NCBI GenBank assembly: GCA_030018005.1
Contig: JASEGT010000010.1
Location: forward strand, 1 to 45,484
Origin: Actinomycetota bacterium
GTDB lineage: Bacteria; Actinomycetota; Aquicultoria; Aquicultorales; Aquicultoraceae
DNA: 45,484 nt
Direction of reading: 5' to 3'
A program made the translations under genes and the position numbers. Shown here piece by piece: positions 38,627-45,484 of this stretch. The notes beneath the pieces were generated by a model. That model searched no databases and was not told the origin of the DNA. It saw nothing but the letters and a program-made list of their open reading frames with translations. Within the stretch, counting starts at the first letter, position 1; every line of letters begins with the position of its first letter.

Positions 38627-39250
38627 ATGTATCTTGAGACACTTGTTGTAGGCGATATCGACGCAAATTGCTATATAGTGGCGGCGGAATCGGGAGGGGA
38701 GACAATTGTCATAGACCCCGGCGGCAACGCCCAGATGATTCTCGACACGATAGCCGCGCAGAATCTGACCGTTAAATATATTATACTCACCCACGCCCAC
38801 TGGGACCACTTTGCAGCGGCAGCAGAATTAGCCGAGAAGACCGGCGCGAAGTTAGCAATACACAAGCTCGACCGGGACGCGATAACCGACCCGAAACTAA
38901 GCCTTGCTTATATGTTTGGAGACACGCTCGACGTCGACCCGGCGACCATAATAGAACTCGAGGATGGTCAGCGCATCAAATTCGGAGACCACGAGGCCGA
39001 GGTGTTGCACACTCCGGGTCATAGCCCTGGAAGCATCACTATACGCGTCGATGACCACCTCTTCACCGGAGACCTCTTGTTTCAACGGTCAATCGGCAGG
39101 ACCGACTTTCCTGGTGGTTCCTTTGAAGGACTGTTAAAATCTGTGAGGGAGCGGATATTTACCTATCCCGACCAAGTAAAAGTCTATCCAGGGCATGGGC
39201 CGTCGACGAGTGTCGGCGAAGAGAAACGCGAAAACCCGTATTTTGATTGA
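38627..39250 (+). CDS. Metallo-beta-lactamase-fold hydrolase (glyoxalase II-like)
   Basis: A 207-residue MBL-fold enzyme. The metal motif THAHWDHFA is near residue 56, further ligands are in LHTPGHSPGS and FTGDLLFQRSIGRTD, and the final His in YPGHGPST. It belongs to the YcbL/GloB-like group of small hydrolases; the thioester substrate is unknown. ATG 38627 follows AAGGGAGAC. It lies 32 bp after rel and 86 bp before hisS, the common rel-MBL-hisS arrangement. Confidence 0.9.
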   Translation: MYLETLVVGDIDANCYIVAAESGGETIVIDPGGNAQMILDTIAAQNLTVKYIILTHAHWDHFAAAAELAEKTGAKLAIHKLDRDAITDPKLSLAYMFGDTLDVDPATIIELEDGQRIKFGDHEAEVLHTPGHSPGSITIRVDDHLFTGDLLFQRSIGRTDFPGGSFEGLLKSVRERIFTYPDQVKVYPGHGPSTSVGEEKRENPYFD

Positions 39251-39288
39251 AAGAACGCGCATAAACGACTCGCCTTATCCGATTGACG

Positions 39289-39308
39289 AGGCGCGCGGAT
39301 GCGCGCCT
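39289..39308 (+). promoter_or_regulatory. GC-rich hairpin in the hisS leader
   Basis: AGGCGCGC (39289-39296) and GCGCGCCT (39301-39308) form a perfect 8-bp stem with loop GGAT, 28 bp before the hisS start. A GACATTGTCTTTT follows, so it could act as an attenuator or terminator of the rel-MBL transcript. No T-box sequence or His-rich leader peptide was recognised. Confidence 0.4.
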
Positions 39309-39336
39309 GACATTGTCTTTTAAGGAGGCAAACAAC

Positions 39337-40623
39337 TTGCAATTTAGAGTACCGAAAGGGACAACCGACATCGTTCCCGATGTGGCCGTCAAATGGCAAT
39401 ATCTTGAGCGTATAGCGGTCGAGTTGTTCAAGAAGTACGGTTACAAACCAATAATCACGCCGATTTTTGAGCACACTGAAGTCTTTACGCGCAGTATAGG
39501 CTCATCGACCGATATCGTTCAAAAAGAGATGTACACATTCGAGGACAAAGGCAACCGGAGCCTTACGCTCCGCCCGGAGGGAACGGCCCCGGTCATACGA
39601 GCCTATGTCGAGCAAAACATGAACCAGCTTCCGCAGCCGGTCAAGCTCTATTACACCGGCCCGATGTTTCGCTATGAACGCCCTCAGGCTGGGCGTTATC
39701 GCCAGTTCTGGCAGATAGGCGTCGAAGCTATCGGATCCGATGACCCGGCGGTCGACGCCGAGTCGATTCTCCTGCTTATAAACTACTTCAAAGCGGTAGG
39801 CCTAAAAGAGCTGGCACTCTATATTAATAGCATGGGATGTGAAAACGACCGTCCGCAATACATAGAGATGCTCAAAGATTATGCTGAAGCGAAGCGTGAA
39901 AGCCTCTGTAACGACTGTGTAAAACGCATCGACCTCAACCCGTTGCGCCTCTTCGACTGCAAGAACGAGACTTGCCAGACGGTCATGGCGGATGCGCCGA
40001 AACTGATAGACCATCTCTGCGAGAGCTGCCGCGGCCACTTCGACGAGGTAAAACACTATCTGGAGATGCAATGCGTCAACTACGTAATCAAGCCCGAGCT
40101 GGTACGCGGTCTCGATTATTACACAAAGACGACCTTCGAAGTCGTGAGCCCGCTTCTCGGCGCGCAAAACGCGATAGGCGGGGGTGGCAGGTACAACAAG
40201 CTAGTCGAGGAGTTCGGAGGCCCATCGACACCGGGAATCGGTTTCGCGCTCGGCACCGAGCGGCTTGCGCTTGCCGTCGAAAAAGAAGGCGTCTTCGATG
40301 TTGACGAAAATTCGACCGAGGTCTTTATAGCGGTGGCCGACCCGGCAGCGAAACACGCCGCAGTCAATATACTCTATGAGCTGCGCGCAAAAGACGTAAG
40401 CGCGGATATAGACTATATGGGCAGAAGCCTCAAAGCCCAGCTCAAGGCGGCAAATCGCAGAGGCATCAGGTATTTTGTCTTTCTCGGCTCCCGGGAGCTT
40501 GAGTCCGGTGCTGTTGTGGTAAAGGATATGGAGAACGGCGCGCAAGAAGAGGTAAAACTCAACGAACTGGTGGAATATCTCACCGGCCTTGTCGCGGACA
40601 TCAGTGAGCGCGTGGCCGATTAA
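39337..40623 (+). CDS. hisS: Histidyl-tRNA synthetase
   Basis: A 428-residue class II synthetase that charges tRNA-His. Motif 1/2 regions contain RPEGTAPVIRAYVEQ and PMFRYERPQAGRYRQFWQIG. The histidine-A signature GLDYYTKTTFEV, GGGGRYNKLVEEFGG and the motif 3 loop GIGFALGTERLALAV follow. The C-terminal anticodon-binding domain covers about 330-420. A Cys-rich insertion (CNDCVKRID, LFDCKNETC, LCESC) near 205-250 may bind zinc. I chose TTG 39337 behind AAGGAGG; upstream in-frame residues from 39283 do not fit the family. Confidence 0.95.
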   Translation: MQFRVPKGTTDIVPDVAVKWQYLERIAVELFKKYGYKPIITPIFEHTEVFTRSIGSSTDIVQKEMYTFEDKGNRSLTLRPEGTAPVIRAYVEQNMNQLPQPVKLYYTGPMFRYERPQAGRYRQFWQIGVEAIGSDDPAVDAESILLLINYFKAVGLKELALYINSMGCENDRPQYIEMLKDYAEAKRESLCNDCVKRIDLNPLRLFDCKNETCQTVMADAPKLIDHLCESCRGHFDEVKHYLEMQCVNYVIKPELVRGLDYYTKTTFEVVSPLLGAQNAIGGGGRYNKLVEEFGGPSTPGIGFALGTERLALAVEKEGVFDVDENSTEVFIAVADPAAKHAAVNILYELRAKDVSADIDYMGRSLKAQLKAANRRGIRYFVFLGSRELESGAVVVKDMENGAQEEVKLNELVEYLTGLVADISERVAD

Positions 40624-40764
40624 GTCAAAACCGCGCGGTGTTGGCAGAAGACGTGTGCAAGAGATGATGCTATGGTCAAGGGACCGGCTGGGGCATAACG
40701 AAGAATATCAGATGCAAAACAATGTAAGGTCATTGTATATACGTAAACAATTGGAGCGATATTA

Positions 40765-42537
40765 ATGGAGAGTCTGGCAAAGTATGCGACGAGGACGCAC
40801 GCGTGCGGCGTTCTCAAGAAGGATGATGTCGGGGCCGATGTCGTGCTGGCCGGTTGGGTGCAGACAAGGCGCGACCACGGAGGGCTGATATTTCTCGACA
40901 TACGCGACCGCTCAGGGATTGTCCAGGTCGTCGTCGACCCGAGCATGGCAGGTGCGTTCGAAGAGGCGCAGAAGATACGGAGCGAGTATGTCGTGTCGGT
41001 CAACGGCAAAGTGCGGGCGAGACCCGAAGGGACGGTAAACCCGGGGCTCGCGACCGGCGAGGTAGAGGTCGAAGCCGACAATATCCAAATACTCAATAAA
41101 TCGAAGACTCCTCCGTTTGAAATCGACAGCGACGCGCCGAGCGATGAAAGCTTGCGCCTCCGCTACCGTTACGTAGATTTGCGCCGCGCCGAGATGCAGG
41201 AAAACCTCATCATGCGCCACAACATAGTCAAAACAGTCCGCAATTACCTCGACGAGAACGGCTTTATCGAGGTGGAGACGCCTATGCTCACCAAGAGCAC
41301 ACCGGAGGGCGCGCGCGATTTCCTTGTGCCCAGCCGCATGCAACCACACCATTTCTACGCGCTACCGCAGTCGCCGCAGCTCTTCAAGCAGGTGCTCATG
41401 GTGGCCGGTATCGAGCGCTACTTCCAGTTCGCCCGCGCGTTTCGCGACGAGGACCTGCGCGCCGATCGCCAGCCCGAGCACACCCAGATCGATATGGAGA
41501 TGTCGTTTATGGATGTCGAAGGCGTCATCGCGCTAATCGAGGGTATGCTAAAAGAGGTCTTCTCGCTGATCGGCCTCGATATCAGCGAGCCCATTATGCG
41601 GATGCCCTTCGACGAGGCCATCGCCAAGTACGGCAGCGACAAGCCCGACTTGCGCTTCGGGATGGAGATAGAGGATGTCAGCGACATAGCGGGAAGCGTC
41701 GATTTCAAGGTCTTCGCCGACACGGTCAAGAAGGGTGGGGCGGTGCGCGGCATATGTGCGCCGGGATGTGCGAGTTATTCGCGCAGCCAAATCGAGGAAT
41801 TGACCCAATACGCGGTCGAGCACGGAGCAAAAGGCCTGGCTTGGGTCGCTATCGAGGCCGAGGGCAACATCCGCTCACCAATCGCGAAGTTCTTCTCCGA
41901 GGAGCAGCTCGAATCGATTCTAACGCGCCTTCACGCCAAGCCCGGCGACCTCTGCCTGTTCGCGGCGGACACGCCGGTCAAAGCCTCGACGGTACTCGGG
42001 GCACTCAGGCTGCGCTTAGGCAGCGACCTCGGCCTAATAGACCCCGATGATTTTAAGTTCATGTGGCTGGTCGATTGCCCGCTTTTCGAGTGGGACGAGA
42101 CGAACGGACGCCTAAGTTCGAATCACCACCCGTTTACAATGCCGAAAAAAGAGCACATCCCGCTGCTCGATACCGAGCCGCTAAAGGTCCACTCATACGC
42201 CTATGATATTATTATCAACGGCGTTGAGGTCGGGGGAGGAAGCCTTAGAATCTATGACGAAGAGTTACAGGAGAAGATATTCGGCCTGCTCGGGCTCGAT
42301 ATTGAAGACGCGCGCGAGAAGTTCGGGTTCCTGCTGGAGGCCTTCCAGTACGGCGCGCCACCCCATGGTGGCTTAGCGATAGGCCTGGATAGGCTGGTAG
42401 CGACGTTGATGAAGAAGAAGACCATTAGGGAGGTCATCGCTTTTCCGAAGACGCAGACGGGCTCGTGCCTCATGACGGGCGCACCCGACACCGTCACCGA
42501 CCCGCAGCTCAGGGAATTGCATATTAAGCTAAATTAG
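40765..42537 (+). CDS. aspS: Aspartyl-tRNA synthetase (bacterial type)
   Basis: A 590-residue class II synthetase with the long bacterial plan: N-terminal OB fold (about 15-110, GWVQTRRDHGGLIFLDIRDR), catalytic core with motif 2 FRDEDLRADRQPEHTQID, the GAD insertion domain (about 290-430), then motif 3 GGLAIGLDRLVATLM. It charges tRNA-Asp, and in organisms lacking AsnRS also tRNA-Asn (non-discriminating form); the sequence does not decide that here. GGAG at 40753-40756 precedes ATG 40765. It is followed directly by a 6S-like RNA gene, as in bacilli. Confidence 0.96.
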   Translation: MESLAKYATRTHACGVLKKDDVGADVVLAGWVQTRRDHGGLIFLDIRDRSGIVQVVVDPSMAGAFEEAQKIRSEYVVSVNGKVRARPEGTVNPGLATGEVEVEADNIQILNKSKTPPFEIDSDAPSDESLRLRYRYVDLRRAEMQENLIMRHNIVKTVRNYLDENGFIEVETPMLTKSTPEGARDFLVPSRMQPHHFYALPQSPQLFKQVLMVAGIERYFQFARAFRDEDLRADRQPEHTQIDMEMSFMDVEGVIALIEGMLKEVFSLIGLDISEPIMRMPFDEAIAKYGSDKPDLRFGMEIEDVSDIAGSVDFKVFADTVKKGGAVRGICAPGCASYSRSQIEELTQYAVEHGAKGLAWVAIEAEGNIRSPIAKFFSEEQLESILTRLHAKPGDLCLFAADTPVKASTVLGALRLRLGSDLGLIDPDDFKFMWLVDCPLFEWDETNGRLSSNHHPFTMPKKEHIPLLDTEPLKVHSYAYDIIINGVEVGGGSLRIYDEELQEKIFGLLGLDIEDAREKFGFLLEAFQYGAPPHGGLAIGLDRLVATLMKKKTIREVIAFPKTQTGSCLMTGAPDTVTDPQLRELHIKLN

Positions 42538-42547
42538 ACGATTATTA

Positions 42548-42576
42548 TTGACACAGTGCGCGAGTGCTGTGATAAG
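42548..42576 (+). promoter_or_regulatory. Promoter of the 6S-like RNA gene
   Basis: A perfect TTGACA (42548-42553), a 17-bp spacer ending in the extended TGT, and GATAAG (42571-42576) give a good sigma-A-type promoter just 10 bp after the aspS stop, reading toward the structured RNA and the terminator at 42804. Confidence 0.65.
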
Positions 42577-42583
42577 ATAGTGA

Positions 42584-42830
42584 TAAGAGAATCTGGCTCT
42601 GCCTTGTACGTGGATCGTAGTGTATATTTGAGCCAACACTATTACATAGGGAGATTAACTCTGCCGGCAGCACAAACGCCCTCTTGATTAGGGACTTGTA
42701 AAGCGGACAGGCAATCACCCACCTGCGTGCGCGCGGGCTTCAATATGTATTTCGGGAAGCGGCAAGGCGGAGCTCCTTATAACAACATAACGATAACTTA
42801 TTAAACACCGGGTTTAGGCCTGGTGTTTTG
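42584..42830 (+). ncRNA. ssrS: 6S RNA (SsrS-type) candidate downstream of aspS
   Basis: The region has its own promoter and a strong terminator but no reading frame. A 12-bp stem pairs GGCTCTGCCTTG (42595-42606) with CAAGGCGGAGCT (42763-42774), enclosing about 155 nt, the size and closed-stem form of 6S RNA, which binds the housekeeping RNA polymerase. TTTGAGCCAACAC near 42628-42640 and a later GGGA resemble firmicute 6S sequences as I recall them. In bacilli a 6S gene also lies next to aspS. The 5' end is set from the promoter and the mature 3' end may be near 42785. A family model search would settle it. Confidence 0.6.
42804..42830 (+). terminator. Intrinsic terminator of the 6S-like RNA
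   Basis: AACACCGGG (42804-42812) pairs with CCTGGTGTT (42819-42827), with one G-T pair, around TTTAGG and is followed by TTGC, so that the arm itself ends in TTTT. It lies about 50 bp beyond the closing stem of the RNA. Confidence 0.7.
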
Positions 42831-43040
42831 CTATTCCGCACGACTACTTTTGCAGGTATTATCCCTCAAGCAACCGACAGCCTTAATACTATTAATAAGC
42901 GCGCTAAAACGGTCTGTCATAAGCGGTAATAATTAAAGTCCATTATCTTTAAGCCGATACAATAACCACTAATTGTGCAGGCAGACGTTATAGCGAGGAA
43001 TATTATCACATGAAAAGCTATATCAGCAACATAAAAAAGC

Positions 43041-45215
43041 ATGCAGACTTTACCTAAAACTATAGTAATCTCAGGCTTTGCGCTTGTAGCAGCGTTTGTA
43101 ATAATGGAGCTAGCTCATGGCAAGGGCTTACTCTTTATCACAGGTACTAAAATAGTTGACATCACACTAATCGCATTGTACGCGCTAGTTGTCGCAAATG
43201 CTGCGATATCAACGTTCTTTGCGGCCAGAATGAGCACTAATTACAGGCGTATGTGGAAACTGCTGACCGTAGGCATGCTCTTATGGCTTGTGGGGATCAT
43301 TGTGTTGCTCGCCTATGTGATGATGCCAACATACCCTCACATACCTTCACCTTCGTTAGCAGACGTCTTTGCCATAGCATATTTACCGATTATGCTAGGC
43401 GTTGTGTTGAGCGTGGCGAAGCTCAGACGTCCCCTAGATACGCGGAAAAAACAGTTCATAGCAAACATTTCGATGGCGATAATGGCAATGTTTCTACTCT
43501 GTTTTGAGTTCGTTTTGCTGCCATTATGGCACGCAAATTCACACGAAAGCCTATCTAATCGAATGTTTGCTATAGCATACCCGATGCTAGATTGGATTAT
43601 CTTCTCCGTCCTGCTTTTTGCGTCTCATAGGCTTAAGGAAGATCAGATCAACGGCTGGATAGTACTCTTGCTTTCGGCTTTTGGTTTAAGCGTTACGTCC
43701 AACATGCCCACCATAATAACCGGAATCGCATTGAACAAAATTGAAGTGCTTTTGTTGGTTCTTACAGCTTATCTCATATCGCTCTCGGCTGTCGATGAAG
43801 TACATGGCTCGCTCATTGGAATCAAAGAAAGAAAAAGCAAGAAGGCACATAAAAATCAGCTCGCACACACAATAGACGAATCAAATTTAGATACATACAT
43901 AGTACCGTTCGCTTCGGCAGTCGTTATACCGGCTGTATGGCTGCATCATTCAAATAGCGGTCTAATAGGCGGGGATATTCTGATATTCGCAATATCAATG
44001 GCTATTTTGGTAATTGCGATACAAAGAAATCATAGATTAGCAATTGACAATGCAAAACTATTTGCCACATCCATGCGTGACCGTCTAACTGGATTAAGTA
44101 ACCATCGTTATTACCAAGAGAGTCTCTGTAGATTGATAGCAAAAGCGAAGCGAACAAAAAAGCCGTTGTCATTACTGCTCATCGATGTTGATGATTTTTC
44201 CAAGGTTAATAACAAATATGGGCATGCTTACGGTGATGCGGTGCTTATGTTAATCGGCAAAACAATTCTCGCTAATGCTAGCGAAGAGAACGAGACGTGC
44301 AGGCTTAGTGGCGACGAGTTTGCATTCCTTATGCCGAATACGAGTCAGGCTGAAGCGCTGATTCGGGCTGAGGTTATCAAAAAGCAGATATACAGGAAAA
44401 TGAATGAAACATTAGAAAAGGGAAGCATAACAGTCTCGATGGGATTGAGTACATATCCATCTGTCGCCGACGATAAGATACGGCTGCAGAATACAGCGGA
44501 AGGCGCGCTTTATTGGTGTAAGTTGCACGGTAAAGACTCGATTCTGCTCTATGATTCTGCGGTCGTTGAGTCATTAAGCCCCGAAGACCGGGCAAAGAAA
44601 GCGGAAGAGGTAGCACTTGTCGATTTGGTTACAAGTCTTGCACTTGCGGTCGACGCGAGAGACTCATATACGAGATTGCACTCAAAAGGCGTGAGCGTGC
44701 TTTCAAAGCGTTTGGCTATTAGGCTAGGTCTAAGCATACAGCAAGCGAGCAGAATCGAGATAGCCGGTCTCCTACATGATGTGGGAAAAATCGGAATTTC
44801 TGATGAGATATTGAATAAGCCGGGCCGTTTGACTGAAGAAGAGATGTTAACCATTAAGAACCATTCGATAATCAGTGCTCAAATCATCGATTCGACCAGC
44901 CTTAAGGATATCGTACCCGCCATAAGATATCACCATGAACGCTGGGACGGCAACGGTTATCCTGACGGTCTCAAGAACGACGATATACCGCTAGAAGCAA
45001 GAATAATCGCATTAGCCGACACATTTGACGCAATGACGACAGATAGACCGTATCGCAAGGCATTGCCGATCGCCGATGCGGTCAATGAGATCAAACGATG
45101 CGCGGGGACGCAATTTGACCCCGAATTAGCCGCAGAGTTTGTACTTGTTATCGAAGAACTGGTGCTAGAAGAGGAAAATGCTGACTTACAGAAAACGATA
45201 ATAAAAGTTGGTTAA
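43041..45215 (+). CDS. Membrane GGDEF and HD-GYP dual-domain c-di-GMP signalling protein
   Basis: A 724-residue protein. About nine to ten hydrophobic segments fill residues 8-332, an integral sensor region that I do not match to a named MASE domain. The GGDEF domain (about 345-505) has RDRLTGLSNHRYY at its start and SGDEF (near 424) as active-site loop; the inhibitory RxxD site is absent. The HD-GYP domain (about 525-715) keeps LLHDVGKIGI, HHERWDGNGYPDGL and the GYP loop, so it should cleave c-di-GMP. Whether synthesis, degradation or both operate is unknown. No clear ribosome-binding site precedes ATG 43041. Codon use is more AT-rich than in neighbouring housekeeping genes. Confidence 0.9.
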   Translation: MQTLPKTIVISGFALVAAFVIMELAHGKGLLFITGTKIVDITLIALYALVVANAAISTFFAARMSTNYRRMWKLLTVGMLLWLVGIIVLLAYVMMPTYPHIPSPSLADVFAIAYLPIMLGVVLSVAKLRRPLDTRKKQFIANISMAIMAMFLLCFEFVLLPLWHANSHESLSNRMFAIAYPMLDWIIFSVLLFASHRLKEDQINGWIVLLLSAFGLSVTSNMPTIITGIALNKIEVLLLVLTAYLISLSAVDEVHGSLIGIKERKSKKAHKNQLAHTIDESNLDTYIVPFASAVVIPAVWLHHSNSGLIGGDILIFAISMAILVIAIQRNHRLAIDNAKLFATSMRDRLTGLSNHRYYQESLCRLIAKAKRTKKPLSLLLIDVDDFSKVNNKYGHAYGDAVLMLIGKTILANASEENETCRLSGDEFAFLMPNTSQAEALIRAEVIKKQIYRKMNETLEKGSITVSMGLSTYPSVADDKIRLQNTAEGALYWCKLHGKDSILLYDSAVVESLSPEDRAKKAEEVALVDLVTSLALAVDARDSYTRLHSKGVSVLSKRLAIRLGLSIQQASRIEIAGLLHDVGKIGISDEILNKPGRLTEEEMLTIKNHSIISAQIIDSTSLKDIVPAIRYHHERWDGNGYPDGLKNDDIPLEARIIALADTFDAMTTDRPYRKALPIADAVNEIKRCAGTQFDPELAAEFVLVIEELVLEEENADLQKTIIKVG

Positions 45216-45484
45216 GGCGCTACGAAAGATTCTAGAAGCGACTTGTTATCGTTAAAGGCAACGCCTTCACCCTGAAAAGCAAATTGCGCCCACTCAGACA
45301 GACTCATTCTCCGAAGCTCAGAAAAACCATTACGTGGAATCGCTTTTCTAGCAAGGGATATATATGGTGCGGCCACAAGGGCGCAACCTATCTCACCCTT
45401 ATTTAGACTTATTTTTCGGAGACCTACCAGAACTTCCTCAATCTCATAGCGCTGAATCTCACCGATGCGCAGCACGCTTGTGGC
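45212..45484 (-). CDS. Unknown protein, C-terminal part (runs off the window)
   Basis: The minus strand is open from the window edge to the stop at 45212. The visible part contains ISLNKGEIGCALVAAPYISL and RRMSLSEWAQFAF. A GTG at 45475 could start an 87-residue protein, but the frame is open beyond it and no ribosome-binding site can be checked, so the gene probably continues outside. Its stop overlaps the tail of the GGDEF/HD-GYP gene by 4 bp, convergently. I do not recognise a family. Confidence 0.5.
   Translation of the reverse strand, partial: ATSVLRIGEIQRYEIEEVLVGLRKISLNKGEIGCALVAAPYISLARKAIPRNGFSELRRMSLSEWAQFAFQGEGVAFNDNKSLLESFVAP

Noticed and set aside
39337-40623. A T-box or histidine attenuator in the hisS leader
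   Set aside because: No T-box core sequence, specifier stem or His-rich leader peptide is seen; only a plain GC hairpin.
1-45484. CRISPR arrays, insertion sequences, prophage or complete integrative elements
   Set aside because: No regularly spaced repeats of CRISPR size, no transposase, integrase, capsid or portal genes were found on either strand.

Overview
This looks like a chromosomal window from a bacterium on the actinobacterial side of the tree, probably a deep-branching, mid-GC lineage of the Aquicultoria, Coriobacteriia or Geothermincolia type. The placement is inferred from gene content only. The markers are a GcvH / zinc-ribbon FHA (GarA-type) / Rv1828-type MerR cluster, an RsiG-like c-di-GMP motif protein, the DUF881-Sbp-DUF881 trio, and the secD-secF-relA-MBL-hisS-aspS block. 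GTG and TTG starts are common. I see no insertion sequence, CRISPR array, complete tRNA or rRNA.

Layout. 1-2.3 kb: the 3' end of a phosphohexomutase gene, then two overlapping genes for membrane-anchored LuxR-type regulators and a small DUF2007-like protein. 2.3-3 kb: eroded ABC-transporter and zinc-ribbon remnants. 3-10.4 kb: dapB, rnj, uppP, ftsK, a rodZ-like gene and yajQ. 10.4-15.8 kb: small SHOCT and zinc-ribbon proteins, the DUF881/Sbp trio, a large VanW-domain protein and a PaaK-ACT deletion fusion. 15.8-21 kb: STAS, macro-domain and D,D-carboxypeptidase genes, a vapBC pair beside a tRNA-Asn-like 3' fragment, a DUF523/DUF1722 protein, a hydrolase tail and a small membrane protein. 21-26 kb: rsgA, a DsrC-like protein without C-terminal cysteines, gcvH, an RsiG-like protein, an unknown 80-residue protein, a zinc-ribbon FHA protein, a MerR regulator and yraN. 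26-30 kb: a structured, C-rich RNA candidate, two universal stress proteins, a PilZ protein, a sortase and a YqxD/YaiI protein, lying between yraN and comM-dprA. 33-42.8 kb: an HD hydrolase, secD, secF, relA, an MBL hydrolase, hisS, aspS and a 6S-like RNA. 43-45.5 kb: a membrane GGDEF/HD-GYP protein and the 3' end of an unknown gene.

How the genes work together. The window is dominated by envelope growth and division (uppP, ftsK, rodZ-like, VanW, D,D-carboxypeptidase, DUF881/Sbp), protein export and translation (secDF, hisS, aspS, rsgA), stringent response (relA) and natural transformation (comM, dprA). A c-di-GMP thread runs through it: the RsiG-like protein, YajQ, PilZ and GGDEF/HD-GYP.

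The most unusual property is the number of gene remnants between intact genes. There are at least eight short coding tails, heads or deletion fusions, including a PaaK head joined in frame to an ACT-domain tail and an ABC ATPase head joined to a permease tail. This suggests ongoing erosion by deletions. The best candidates for new biology are the RsiG-like protein with a Gln-to-His change in its c-di-GMP motif, the C-rich structured RNA at 25974-26102, the DsrC-like/GcvH pair, and the membrane LuxR tandem.
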